In this document: positions 30,555 through 39,510 of the stretch, one piece after another
Numbering within the stretch: position 1 is the first letter of the stretch
How the letters are laid out: every line of letters begins with the position of its first letter
Source of the DNA: an uncultured Gemmiger sp.
Lineage (GTDB): Bacteria; Bacillota; Clostridia; Oscillospirales; Ruminococcaceae
Direction: 5' to 3'
DNA length: 64,000 bases
Assembly (NCBI RefSeq): GCF_934561205.1
Contig: NZ_CAKTFU010000004.1
Coordinates: 124,001 to 188,000 of the forward strand
Position numbers and translations under genes: made by a program
The notes under the pieces: generated by a model
The model's input: the letters and a program-made list of their open reading frames with translations, nothing else
Databases searched by the model: none
Told to the model about the DNA's origin: nothing

Positions 30555-31408
30555 TCGTCATCATCCTCCTCAATAACGCGGCCGATGCCCTTGCGGTAGA
30601 ACGGTTCGCTGTCGCGCATACCCTGCTGCCCCAGTGCGGAGACCGAGGTGGTGATCTGCAGGTCCATCTTTTTCTCGCGCCCAATCAGGTACGGGTGTGC
30701 GGCCTTGGCCACGGCGGTAAACAGGTCGTTGTCCTTGGGGCCGTCCAGAACCAGCAGGTAGCTGCGGGCGGACTCGTTGACGATCATAATTTGCAGATAG
30801 GCAGAGCCGACGCCGGGCGCCGCTGCCAGGACTTCGCAGATGGGGTCGACCAGAGCGTCCGGGTAGACAGTCGGCTCAACCAGCGTGATTTTATCGCCCG
30901 GCTTTACGGCCATACCCTGCCGGGCCGCGTTGGCCTGTGCCTTCATGGCGTCGCGCTGCTGCTTGACAGAGACCAGCAGCGGGCTTTCCAGGCGCAGGCT
31001 GTATTCGCCCGGATTGATGACAAGACCTGCGGCGTCCTTGTTCTTTTCGGCCATGTTGGTGAAGTCATCAAAGGACAGGGCGATGATTTGCTGGCCGGGC
31101 TTGGCTTTCCAGGCGCGGACGGCCTCCCAGTCACTGAAGGCAAGGTAGTAATGCTTGCCCTCGGGGCTGTTGATCATGACCAGGCTGACCTTGGTGTTCT
31201 TGGGCAGCTGCACGCGGCCATCGGGACCGGGCTTGGGGGCGGGCTGACCCTGCAAATCAAATACGGCGGGGGCCAGCAAGGGCGAGCGAACCAATTCGTT
31301 GATAACAACATTCAGGTTCTGGGGGGTGTTCTCAGCCTTCAGGGCGGCAATGGCTTCCTTTACCTTGGGATTGAAGGTGGGGTTCTTTTGTTCGTTCAGT
31401 TCGGGCAT
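30551..31408 (-). CDS. SseB-family protein
   Basis: A 285-residue protein with an N-terminal SseB domain (about 15-130; VVINELVRSPLLAPAVFD, YYLAFSDWEAVRAW) and a C-terminal SseB-type lobe (about 160-270). SseB was first linked to serine sensitivity in Escherichia coli; its role is unclear. ATG at 31408 has CGAGGA about 9 bases upstream and is preferred to a GTG at 31429 that overlaps the radA stop. The acidic tail (EEDDDE) ends in the coupling overlap with the next gene. Confidence 0.8.
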   Translation of the reverse strand: MPELNEQKNPTFNPKVKEAIAALKAENTPQNLNVVINELVRSPLLAPAVFDLQGQPAPKPGPDGRVQLPKNTKVSLVMINSPEGKHYYLAFSDWEAVRAWKAKPGQQIIALSFDDFTNMAEKNKDAAGLVINPGEYSLRLESPLLVSVKQQRDAMKAQANAARQGMAVKPGDKITLVEPTVYPDALVDPICEVLAAAPGVGSAYLQIMIVNESARSYLLVLDGPKDNDLFTAVAKAAHPYLIGREKKMDLQITTSVSALGQQGMRDSEPFYRKGIGRVIEEDDDE

Positions 31409-31425
31409 GGTGTAAATTCCTCGAT

Positions 31426-32826
31426 TCACTTTAATTTTATGGCGTTCACAGCTTCGCGCAGGTAGGATACCCCCACCAGCTTTAAGCCGGGAAATTGCGC
31501 AGGGTCGATCATTTTCAGGTTGTGCTTGGGCACGATGGCGGTGTCAAAGCCTACGCGCTGTGCCTCGCGCAGGCGGGTCTCCAAGTGCGTAACGCTGCGC
31601 ACCTCGCCGCCAAGGCCGACCTCTCCGATAGCCAGCGTCTTTTCGCCGATGGGCAGGTCCAGCAGGCTGGAGGCCATGGCAAGGCAGACCGGCAGATCGC
31701 AGGCCGTCTCGTCCAATTTCAGGCCGCCGATGATGTTGACATAGACGTCCTGGGTGTAAAAGGCATACCCGGCGCGCTTTTCCAACACAGCCAGCAGCAG
31801 GAACATGCGGTTGTAGTCAAACCCGCTGGCCGTGCGCTTGGGGCTGGGAAAGCTCGTCTTGGTGGCCAGCGCCTGCACTTCGCTTAACACGGGGCGGGTG
31901 CCCTCCATCACGCAGGCAACGCAGGTGCCGCTGATGCCCAGGGGGCGTCCCTCCAGCATGACCTGGCTGGGGTTTTCAATTTGGGCAAGTCCGCGTCCGG
32001 TCATGTCAAACATGCCGATTTCATTGGTGGAGCCGTAACGGTTTTTAACGGCGCGCAACACGCGGTACGGCAGGGTTTTGTCACCCTCAAAATACAGCAC
32101 GGTGTCCACAATATGCTCCATGACCTTGGGGCCGGCAATGGCACCGTCCTTGTTGACATGCCCTACAATGAAGGTGGGGATCTCCAATGTTTTGGCGACG
32201 TTTAAAAAGCGGGCCGTGCTCTCCTTAACTTGGCTGACCGTACCGGAGGAAGAAGAAATATCGGTGCAGCGCATGGTTTGAATGGAGTCGATGACCACAA
32301 GGTCGGGCTTCATGCTTTCGATCAGGCCGCAGATCTCGTCCACGTCGCTTTCGGCCACAAGAGAAATGTTGTCCTGCGGTACATCCAGCCGCACGGCCCG
32401 CAGCTTGATTTGGCGGGCAGATTCTTCGCCGGTGACGTACAAGACCTTTTTGGTGCGGCTTACCTCGCCGCAAAGCTGCAAAAGAATCGTAGACTTGCCG
32501 ATACCCGGCTCGCCGCCGATCAAAATCACACTGCCGATGACGATGCCGCCGCCCAGTACACGATCCAGCTCTCCGATGCCGGTGACGATGCGGCTTTTTT
32601 CCTCGGTGGTGCTGATGCTGCGCAGCGTTTGAGGCACAAGGCTTGTCTGACCGGGCACACGCACTGCGGCGGCCGACTTGCCGCCGGCGGTTTTGGCAGG
32701 CTCGGCTACGACATCCTCGGTCATGGTGTTCCATGCCCCGCACGACGGACAGCGCCCCAGCCAGCGGGGGCTGGTCTCGCCGCACTGGTTGCAGACATAA
32801 ACGGTTTTTAGCTTGTCCTTGGGCAT
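31426..32826 (-). CDS. radA: DNA repair protein RadA/Sms
   Basis: RadA is a RecA-like, hexameric branch-migration helicase that helps process recombination intermediates. The 466-residue protein has the N-terminal zinc finger (C12, C15, C26, C29), Walker A GEPGIGKS (about 105-112), the RadA-specific KNRYG motif, and a C-terminal Lon-protease-like domain. AGGAGG precedes ATG and the promoter is at 32858-32886. It heads an operon with sseB-like, DUF7916 and GyrI-like genes; disA, its common neighbour, is absent. Confidence 0.95.
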   Translation of the reverse strand: MPKDKLKTVYVCNQCGETSPRWLGRCPSCGAWNTMTEDVVAEPAKTAGGKSAAAVRVPGQTSLVPQTLRSISTTEEKSRIVTGIGELDRVLGGGIVIGSVILIGGEPGIGKSTILLQLCGEVSRTKKVLYVTGEESARQIKLRAVRLDVPQDNISLVAESDVDEICGLIESMKPDLVVIDSIQTMRCTDISSSSGTVSQVKESTARFLNVAKTLEIPTFIVGHVNKDGAIAGPKVMEHIVDTVLYFEGDKTLPYRVLRAVKNRYGSTNEIGMFDMTGRGLAQIENPSQVMLEGRPLGISGTCVACVMEGTRPVLSEVQALATKTSFPSPKRTASGFDYNRMFLLLAVLEKRAGYAFYTQDVYVNIIGGLKLDETACDLPVCLAMASSLLDLPIGEKTLAIGEVGLGGEVRSVTHLETRLREAQRVGFDTAIVPKHNLKMIDPAQFPGLKLVGVSYLREAVNAIKLK

Positions 32827-32857
32827 ACATGCCTCCTATAAAAGATTACTTACATCT

Positions 32858-32886
32858 ATTATATCTCAAAACACAGCATCGGGCAA
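32858..32886 (-). promoter_or_regulatory. Sigma-A promoter for the radA operon
   Basis: On the minus strand TTGCCC (32886-32881), a 17-base spacer and TATAAT (32863-32858), about 25 bases before the radA ribosome site. Confidence 0.82.
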
Positions 32887-32982
32887 GCAAAACTCAGGGA
32901 TTTCTTGCGGGAAGTTGCGGTTTCCGTGTCCGCAGACTGCACACAGCCTAGAAACAAATGTTCACCGTATAAAAACTTTTCC

Positions 32983-33011
32983 TTGCATTTGTTTGAACAA
33001 AGTGTTAAACT
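32983..33011 (+). promoter_or_regulatory. Candidate promoter and operator of the DUF5058 operon
   Basis: TTGCAT (32983-32988), 17 bases, TAAACT (33006-33011). The spacer holds a perfect inverted repeat TTTGTT-TG-AACAAA (32988-33001), well placed for a repressor. The 243-base gap to radA shows no other structure beyond the radA promoter. Confidence 0.5.
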
Positions 33012-33069
33012 GGCACTAAGGCTTTGAAAATGCAAAGCGTTGATTCCAAAAGAAAAAGGTGGGGTATGT

Positions 33070-33804
33070 ATGGCGTTTGATGTAAATGCGCCGATTTTGT
33101 TTGTGCTGGTTGCCATCATAATTTTGTTTGTGCTGGCGCAGTCGGTGTTTTTCCTGTGGCGGGCCGTGGCGCGCGCCAAGGAGCTGGGGATGCCCAAGCA
33201 GACGATTCGCAAGACCATTTCGGCGGCAGCGGTGTTTACCGTAGCACCGGCTGTGGCGATTCTGGTGGGGGTTATCTCGCTGAGCAAGAGCCTTGGCATT
33301 GCGCTGCCGTGGCTGCGGCTCTCGGTGGTTGGTTCGCTGACGTATGAGACGGTGGCTGCCGGAACCTCCCTGACCGAGCTGGGGCTGGACACCAATACCC
33401 CCATTCCCACGGCGACGGCGTATGTCACGGTGGCGGCGGTCATGACGGTTGGTATTATGATTGGCTTGCTGCTGGTGCCGCTGACGACCAAGCGCATCCA
33501 GGGAGGCCTGACGAAAATCGGGGCCAAGGATCGCAAATGGGCCGATATTTTCAACAATGCAATGTTCCTGGGCATGATCAGCGCGTTTCTGGGGTATGTG
33601 TTCAGCGATGTGCTGGGCGCAGTGCACGGCGATTACACGGGGCTTATCCCTGTATTTGTCATGCTGACCTCGGCGGTGGTCATGGTTATCTGCGGTGTGG
33701 CGGCTATGCGCACCAAAAAACGCTGGATTCAGGACTACGCCCTGCCCATCAGTATGCTGTGCGGTATGGCGGCATCCATCCCGCTGACGAGCTGGCTGAG
33801 CTGA
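33070..33804 (+). CDS. DUF5058 multi-span membrane protein
   Basis: A 244-residue membrane protein with about six hydrophobic segments (first at 6-27, last at about 222-240) and the pattern of the DUF5058 family. A conserved-looking polar loop (KELGMPKQTIRKTISAAAVF) follows the first span. ATG at 33070 is preceded by AAAGGTGGGG. The next gene, 14 bases on, encodes another membrane protein of similar size, and both are followed by a membrane-anchored M20 peptidase. The pair could be a two-component transporter; no transport family motif is visible. Confidence 0.7.
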   Translation: MAFDVNAPILFVLVAIIILFVLAQSVFFLWRAVARAKELGMPKQTIRKTISAAAVFTVAPAVAILVGVISLSKSLGIALPWLRLSVVGSLTYETVAAGTSLTELGLDTNTPIPTATAYVTVAAVMTVGIMIGLLLVPLTTKRIQGGLTKIGAKDRKWADIFNNAMFLGMISAFLGYVFSDVLGAVHGDYTGLIPVFVMLTSAVVMVICGVAAMRTKKRWIQDYALPISMLCGMAASIPLTSWLS

Positions 33805-33818
33805 AAGGGGTGCGCAAA

Positions 33819-34499
33819 ATGGAAAAGACAGAACTGCAAAAGAAAGAAACCTATATCGAGAGTGTTCACCGCTGGGGGCGCATCTGGGGGCTTACGCTGC
33901 TGGCGCTGATTGTGGCGTACCCTGTTGTCGTATCGGTGATTTTCCACACCACGCCGGACTGGGCGGCGTTTGCCAAGGGCTTTTTGGCCATCGGCCCGAT
34001 GTATTGGGCGGTGGGCATTGTGGAAATTTTTACCTATGTGCCTATGCTGGGCGCGGGCGGCACCTATCTTTCGTTTGTTACGGGCAACATCTCCAACCTG
34101 AAACTGCCCTGCGCCCTGGACGCCATGGAGCGCGCCGGGGTCAAGGCCAACAGCGAGGAGGGCGAGATCATCTCCACCATTGCCATTGCGGTGTCCAGCA
34201 TTGTGACGACACTGATCATCCTGGCGGGCGTTGTGCTGATCATTCCCCTGACACCGCTGCTGTCCAGCCCTGTGCTGGAGCCTGCCTTCACCCAGATTTT
34301 ACCCGCGTTGTTCGGCGGTTTGGCGGTGGTGTTTGTGTCCAAGAACTTTAAGCTGGCGCTGGCTCCCCTGCTGCTGATGCTGGTGTTGTTCATCTTTGTC
34401 CCGGCGTTGAACGCCTCCACTGTGGGTGTCATGGTGCCGGTAGGCGTCTTGTTCAGCCTGGGCGTGGCGCGTGTACTGTATAAAAAAGGCTTGCTGTAA
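33819..34499 (+). CDS. Membrane protein partner of DUF5058 protein, unrecognised
   Basis: A 226-residue protein with about six hydrophobic segments, starting with a charged N-terminus (about 1-20) and containing a short motif-rich loop (YVPMLGAGGTYLSFVTGN near residues 70-87) that resembles the Gly-rich re-entrant loops of transporters. I do not recognise the family. AAAGGGG precedes ATG. The tight spacing with the DUF5058 gene and similar size suggest a heteromeric complex. Confidence 0.6.
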   Translation: MEKTELQKKETYIESVHRWGRIWGLTLLALIVAYPVVVSVIFHTTPDWAAFAKGFLAIGPMYWAVGIVEIFTYVPMLGAGGTYLSFVTGNISNLKLPCALDAMERAGVKANSEEGEIISTIAIAVSSIVTTLIILAGVVLIIPLTPLLSSPVLEPAFTQILPALFGGLAVVFVSKNFKLALAPLLLMLVLFIFVPALNASTVGVMVPVGVLFSLGVARVLYKKGLL

Positions 34500-34518
34500 G
34501 CCAAGGAGGTACTATACA

Positions 34519-35955
34519 ATGTCATATCTGTGGTTGCTTTTGTTGATTCCGGTCGTGCTGGTGGCTGAGGTGCTGGTGCGTACGGCGCGTTTCAAGCCCG
34601 GCCCGGCCCCGCAAATTCCCGAGGGCGAGGAGGTCTTTGACCGCGACAAGGCGGTGGAAAACCTGCGCACCCTGATTCGCTTCAAGACGGTGTCCAACAC
34701 CGACCCGCAGCTGGAAGATGACGCGGAGTTCCAAAAGCTCATCGACAAGCTGCCAGAGCTATACCCGCACGTCTTTGAAACCTGCAAGTTCGAGCGTCTG
34801 CCCGACCGCGGGCTGCTGTTTACCTGGGAGGGCAAACAGCACAGCGAGCCGAGCGTGCTGATGGCGCACTACGATGTGGTGCCCGTGGACGAGGCCGGTT
34901 GGAGCAAGCCCCCCTTTGAGGCAATTCTGGAGGACGGCGTGGTCTGGGGACGCGGCGCGCTGGATACCAAAGTCACCTTTAACGGTGTGCTGACGGCAGC
35001 CGATCACCTGCTGGCGCAGGGCTACCAACCCGAACAGGACATTTATTTCGCGTTCAGCGGCGGCGAGGAGGTCAACGGCCTAGGTGCGGTGCATATTGTG
35101 GATTGGTTTGAAGCCCACGGCATCACCCCCGCGCTGGTCGTGGACGAGGGCGGCGCCGTTGTGCAGGATGTGTTCCCCGGCGTCAAGCAGCCCTGCGGCC
35201 TGATCGGCATTGCCGAAAAGGGCATGATGAACGTCGAGTACACGGTCAAATCCGGCGGCGGTCATGCCAGCGCCCCCAAGCCGCACAGCCCGCTGGTGGC
35301 GTTGAGTGAGGCCTGCACCAAGATCGAGTCGAATCCTTTTGCGGCACATCTGACCAAGCCCGTGGCGGAAATGTTTGACACGCTGGGCCGCTACTCCAAC
35401 TTTACCTACCGCATGATCTTTGCCAACCTTTGGCTGTTTGGCGGTGTGCTGGATTCCATCTGCCGCAAAAGCGGCGGCGAGCTGAACGCCCTGATGCGCA
35501 CCACGGTGGCCTTTACCCAGGCTAAGGGCAGCGCCGGACGCAATGTTATCCCCTCCGAGGCAAAGATGATCAGCAACCTTCGCCTGAACCCGCAGGATAC
35601 GATGGAAACTGCCCTGGACTACTTAAAGCAGACGGTCAACGACGCGTCCGTTGAGATGGTCAATCTGGAAGGCATGAACCCCAGCCCCATCAGCGAAACC
35701 AACTGCCCCGCATGGGACAAGGTGGCGGGCGCGGTGGCCGCAACCTGGAAAGGCTGCCTGGTGTCGCCCTATCTGATGGTGCAGTGCTCTGACAGCCGCC
35801 ATTACGGACGTATCAGCAACCATGTCTACCGCTTCTCGGCGATGGATCTTTCCGCGGAGGAACGCGCTACCATCCACGGCAACAACGAGCGCATCCGCGT
35901 AGAAACGATCGGCCGCGCCGTAGAGTTTTATATCCGCCTGATGCGCCAGTGCTGA
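34519..35955 (+). CDS. Membrane-anchored M20 metallopeptidase (CPS1/PM20D1-like)
   Basis: A 478-residue di-zinc hydrolase of the M20 family, nearest in layout to carboxypeptidase S and PM20D1, which cleave or form N-acyl amino acids and small peptides. One N-terminal hydrophobic segment (about 2-20) would anchor it. Catalytic pattern: H117/D119 in AHYDVVP, bridging D149 in RGALDTK, E183-E184 in SGGEE, D209 in VVDEGG, and a C-terminal His in RISNHVYRF. A perfect AAGGAGGT lies 8 bases before ATG. It is the third gene of the DUF5058 operon. Confidence 0.85.
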   Translation: MSYLWLLLLIPVVLVAEVLVRTARFKPGPAPQIPEGEEVFDRDKAVENLRTLIRFKTVSNTDPQLEDDAEFQKLIDKLPELYPHVFETCKFERLPDRGLLFTWEGKQHSEPSVLMAHYDVVPVDEAGWSKPPFEAILEDGVVWGRGALDTKVTFNGVLTAADHLLAQGYQPEQDIYFAFSGGEEVNGLGAVHIVDWFEAHGITPALVVDEGGAVVQDVFPGVKQPCGLIGIAEKGMMNVEYTVKSGGGHASAPKPHSPLVALSEACTKIESNPFAAHLTKPVAEMFDTLGRYSNFTYRMIFANLWLFGGVLDSICRKSGGELNALMRTTVAFTQAKGSAGRNVIPSEAKMISNLRLNPQDTMETALDYLKQTVNDASVEMVNLEGMNPSPISETNCPAWDKVAGAVAATWKGCLVSPYLMVQCSDSRHYGRISNHVYRFSAMDLSAEERATIHGNNERIRVETIGRAVEFYIRLMRQC

Positions 35956-35968
35956 CGGCATAATAAAC

Positions 35969-36006
35969 CAGCCCCTGACCGTTTTCGGTCAGGGGCTGCT
36001 TCATTT
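35969..36006 (+). terminator. Intrinsic terminator of the DUF5058 operon
   Basis: A 13-base perfect stem CAGCCCCTGACCG/CGGTCAGGGGCTG with a TTTT loop, followed by CTTCATTTT. It lies between convergent genes and may act weakly on the minus strand as well. Confidence 0.75.
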
Positions 36007-36017
36007 TACGCGGTTTT

Positions 36018-37340
36018 TCAGAAGGTCTCCACGCCGTCAGCGGTCACGCGGGCGTAGACCAGCGGCGGCACGGCAGGCTTTTCGTCGCGGATGATAAGCC
36101 CGCTGCGGTACATTTCCTCGGCTGGGGCAAACAGGGATTCGTCATCGGCGTAAAAGGTGCAGATGCTCTCCCCTGCTTTTACGAAATCGCCCAGCTTTTT
36201 GCGCATCGTGATGCCGGCGGCAAAGTCGATGGTATCCTCTTTTTTGATGCGCCCGGCACCCAGCAGCACGCTGGCATTGCCGATTTTCTCGACATCGTTT
36301 TTGTAGATATAGCCGTCCTTGGGGGCGGTCAGTGCAAAGCTGTATTTGGCCTTTTGAAATTTGTCAGCGTCGCGCAGTACGCTGACATCGCCGCCCTGCG
36401 CGGCAAACATTTGGCAGCATTTTTCAAAGGCGGAACCGTCCGCAATAACGCTTTCCGCCGTGGCACGGCAGGCGGCCATGTCACCCTTGCCGGCCAAAAC
36501 CAGCATGTTGCTTGCAAGCTGCAGGCAGACCTCGGTCAGGTCAGCGGGGCCATGGCCCTGCAGGACAGCCATACTTTCGGCGACCTCCAGAGAGTTGCCG
36601 ATGTTTTGGCCCAGGGGCTTGTCCATGTCGGTGATAAGCGCAGCTACCTTGCGCCCATGGGCGGTGCCGATGGAGACCATCAGCCGTGCCAGCTCCAGGG
36701 CGCTGTCCAGATCCTTCATAAAAGCGCCGTCGCCCATTGTGACGTCCAGCAAAATGGCGTCCGAACCGGCAGCCAGCTTTTTGGACATGATGGAGGAGGC
36801 AATCAGCGGAATGCAGCCGACGGTGGCGGTAACATCACGCAGGGCGTAGATTTTTTTGTCGGCCACAGCGATTTGCCCACTCTGGCCGATGACGGAAATA
36901 CCGATGTCATTGACCTGCCTGAAAAATTCCTCCTGGCTCAGGCTGGTGCGGGTGCCGGGAACCGCCTCCATCTTGTCAATGGTGCCGCCGGTATGGCCCA
37001 GCCCGCGTCCGCTCATCTTGGCGATTTTTACGCCGCAAGCGGCCACGATGGGGGTGATGACCAGGGTGGTCTTGTCGCCCACACCGCCGGTGGAATGTTT
37101 GTCCGCCTTGATGCCCGCAATGGCGGAAAGATCTACCATATCGCCGGAATGTGCCATGACATCGGTCAACTCGGCAGTCTCGGCGTCGGTCATGCCGCGC
37201 AGATAGATGGCCATCAGCAGTGCGGACATCTGGTAATCGGGCACGTCGCCCGCCACATAACCGTTTACGGCAAACGCCAGTTCCTCACGGTTCAGCGTAC
37301 CGCCGTCCCGCTTTTTGGCGATGATATCATACATACGCAT
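36018..37340 (-). CDS. pdp: Pyrimidine-nucleoside phosphorylase
   Basis: Phosphorolyses uridine, deoxyuridine or thymidine to base and (deoxy)ribose 1-phosphate in nucleoside salvage. The 440-residue protein has the family signature around SGRGLGHTGGTIDKME (split: SGRGLGHTGG and IDKMEAV) and phosphate-binding KHSTGGVGDKT, plus the C-terminal barrel-sandwich domain. ATG at 37340 is chosen from AGGAGAA at 37347-37353; ATG 37334 is possible. It follows nupC after a GC-rich hairpin, so it may be expressed by readthrough from the nup promoter. Confidence 0.94.
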   Translation of the reverse strand: MRMYDIIAKKRDGGTLNREELAFAVNGYVAGDVPDYQMSALLMAIYLRGMTDAETAELTDVMAHSGDMVDLSAIAGIKADKHSTGGVGDKTTLVITPIVAACGVKIAKMSGRGLGHTGGTIDKMEAVPGTRTSLSQEEFFRQVNDIGISVIGQSGQIAVADKKIYALRDVTATVGCIPLIASSIMSKKLAAGSDAILLDVTMGDGAFMKDLDSALELARLMVSIGTAHGRKVAALITDMDKPLGQNIGNSLEVAESMAVLQGHGPADLTEVCLQLASNMLVLAGKGDMAACRATAESVIADGSAFEKCCQMFAAQGGDVSVLRDADKFQKAKYSFALTAPKDGYIYKNDVEKIGNASVLLGAGRIKKEDTIDFAAGITMRKKLGDFVKAGESICTFYADDESLFAPAEEMYRSGLIIRDEKPAVPPLVYARVTADGVETF

Positions 37341-37358
37341 AAGCAATTCTCCTAATAC

Positions 37359-37391
37359 AAAAGCCGCCCGGCATTTGCGCGGCCGGGCGGC
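37359..37391 (-). terminator. Attenuating terminator between nupC and pdp
   Basis: On the minus strand a 10-base perfect stem GCCGCCCGGC/GCCGGGCGGC with a 9-base loop and four T. With no separate promoter seen for pdp it probably lowers, rather than blocks, pdp expression. Confidence 0.65.
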
Positions 37392-37405
37392 AAGGTGGGT
37401 AAAAA

Positions 37406-38398
37406 TCAGCGGCTGCCCTTATCGTAAGGAATACCCTCGGCCTTGGGGGCCTGCGAGTTTTTGGAGGTGAAAATCAGAATGATCATCGTGACGATGTACG
37501 GCAGCATCTGGTAGAAGTTGGAAATATCCTTGACGCCGTCGAACTTGGGAAGGAACGGCAGCGAGGCGCTGTATGCCGCAATGACCTTGAACAGTGCAAA
37601 GAACAGCGACGAAGCCAGAATCGGCAGCGGTTTCCAGTTGCCGAAGATCATAACCGCCAAGGCAAGGAAGCCGTAGCCGCCGACGCTGGAGTTGAAGCCG
37701 GAACCGGCTGCCAGCGTGTACGCCAGGCCGCCGATGCCGCCCAAAAAGCCGGAAATCAGCACACCTGCATAACGCATCTTGTACACGTTGATGCCCACCG
37801 AGTCCGCCGCCTGGGGATGCTCGCCGCAGGCGCGCAGACGCAGACCGAAACGGGTCTTGTACAGCAGCACATAGGATACGATGAACAATACAACGGCCAC
37901 AGGGGTGGTCAGGTAGAAATACTTGAAGAACAGGTTGTCCCAAAAACCGGGATTTTCGGGCACGGGCAGACCCAGGGTTTCCTGCGTGATGCGCGCCCAG
38001 TTGGGAATAAAAATGGTGGTCAGGCCCTGACCCTGCAAGGCCCAGGTCATGACAACGGCAAACGCCGGGGCAAACTGGTTCAGCGCAGTACCGCCGATGG
38101 TCTGGTCGGCTTTGAGGTTGATGGCGGCAAAGCCCAGAAAAACTGAGAAGATCATGCCGGTAAGGCCCGCCACCAGAATGGCCGCGAACATGGAAAGCTG
38201 CGGGTGCAGGGCGCCGAAGCCGTTTTGGTCAAAGGCCTGCAAGGTCAGGCAGGCAAACAGCGCGCCGATGATCATCATGCCCTCAAGGGCAATGTTGATA
38301 ACACCGGAGTGCTCGCTGAACATGCCGCCCAGCGCTACCAGCAGCAGCGGCACGGCAAACAAAATGGTCAGGCTGATCAGGTTGGCAACGATATTCAT
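37406..38398 (-). CDS. nupC: Nucleoside ABC transporter permease
   Basis: One of two permeases of the BmpA-NupABC-type nucleoside importer. The 330-residue protein has 8-9 hydrophobic segments and the family motifs SGVINIALEGMM (about 31-42) and LRACGEHPQAADSVGIN near residue 190, here given as CGEHPQAADS. Its start overlaps the stop of the first permease gene (ATGA). Substrate class (nucleosides) follows from homology and from the surrounding phosphorylase and deaminase genes. Confidence 0.9.
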   Translation of the reverse strand: MNIVANLISLTILFAVPLLLVALGGMFSEHSGVINIALEGMMIIGALFACLTLQAFDQNGFGALHPQLSMFAAILVAGLTGMIFSVFLGFAAINLKADQTIGGTALNQFAPAFAVVMTWALQGQGLTTIFIPNWARITQETLGLPVPENPGFWDNLFFKYFYLTTPVAVVLFIVSYVLLYKTRFGLRLRACGEHPQAADSVGINVYKMRYAGVLISGFLGGIGGLAYTLAAGSGFNSSVGGYGFLALAVMIFGNWKPLPILASSLFFALFKVIAAYSASLPFLPKFDGVKDISNFYQMLPYIVTMIILIFTSKNSQAPKAEGIPYDKGSR

Positions 38399-39510
38399 TT
38401 GTCGGTGCCCCCTTTCTGTTTGCGGCCGACGGCTGCCTTGGCAACGACACTGCGCATCAGCAGGGCGAAAGCCGCCAGATAGATGATAACGGCGATGACA
38501 ATGTCGATCGTCTCCGAGGAATAGGCGGGCTGCATGGCGGCGCCGCCAACTTGGATGTAGCTGATGAACAGCGCCGAGAAGATGGTGCCGATGGGGTTGG
38601 AACTTGCCAGCAGCGCAACGGGGATGCCGTTGAAGCCCATACCCAGAATGGCCTTTTGCAGCACGAACTGACCCGTGCCGGCCAGGTAGTAGATGCCGCC
38701 GCCGATGCCGGACAGCGCACCGGAAATGACCATGGAAAGCACAATGTTGCGCTTGGCGTTGATGCCCGCATACTGTGCGGCGTCACGGCTGAGACCGCAG
38801 GCCTTCAATTCGTAGCCGAAGGTGGTCTTTTGCAGCACGACCCACATCAAAACGGAGAAAGCAATGGTCAGCAGGACCGAGATGTTGATCCAGCTGGAAC
38901 CACCGAACAGGGCAGTCAAAAAGCCTTTGGGAATGATGGCATCGGGGTTGGCGGAGGCCAGTGCGGCGGTGCGGTCCGAGTTGGAGGCACCCCACGCCGA
39001 GGCCAGCATGATGGAATCATTGGCCAAAATCAGGTTGACCAGATACATGCCGATCCAGTTGAACATGATGGCGGTAATGACTTCGTTTACGTTGAAATAT
39101 GCCTTGAACAGACCCGGAAATACGCCCCAGATGGCACCGCCCACAGCGCCCGCCAGCAGGCAGACAAACCACGGCAGCTGAAACTGAATGGCACACAGCA
39201 GGGCAAAAAAGGCACCCATGGTGTACTGGCCGGAGGCACCGATGTTAAACAGGCCCGTCTTGAAGGCAAAGCCCACCGAAAGACCGCACATCATCAGGGG
39301 CGCGGCTTGGTACAGCACCTTGGCAAACTTGTCCAGGCTGCTGAAACCGGTGGTCAGCATGGCGGCCATACCGCCCAAAGAGGCACCGGGATTCAGGATG
39401 ACGAGCAGCACAAAGCCCAGCACCAGACCGATGACGATGGACAGCAGGCTGGCCAGCACGCTTACGGCGGCGGGACGCTGCAGCAGCAGGGTTTTGTTTT
39501 GGTTTTTCAT
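38395..39510 (-). CDS. nupB: Nucleoside ABC transporter permease
   Basis: The larger permease of the nucleoside importer, 371 residues with 9-10 hydrophobic segments. Family motifs include TGLFNIGASGQY (near 87) and ELKACGLSRDAAQYAGIN-like sequence (CGLSRDAAQYAGI). It overlaps nupA and nupC by 4 bases each, so the three are translated as a coupled unit. Confidence 0.9.
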   Translation of the reverse strand: MKNQNKTLLLQRPAAVSVLASLLSIVIGLVLGFVLLVILNPGASLGGMAAMLTTGFSSLDKFAKVLYQAAPLMMCGLSVGFAFKTGLFNIGASGQYTMGAFFALLCAIQFQLPWFVCLLAGAVGGAIWGVFPGLFKAYFNVNEVITAIMFNWIGMYLVNLILANDSIMLASAWGASNSDRTAALASANPDAIIPKGFLTALFGGSSWINISVLLTIAFSVLMWVVLQKTTFGYELKACGLSRDAAQYAGINAKRNIVLSMVISGALSGIGGGIYYLAGTGQFVLQKAILGMGFNGIPVALLASSNPIGTIFSALFISYIQVGGAAMQPAYSSETIDIVIAVIIYLAAFALLMRSVVAKAAVGRKQKGGTDK

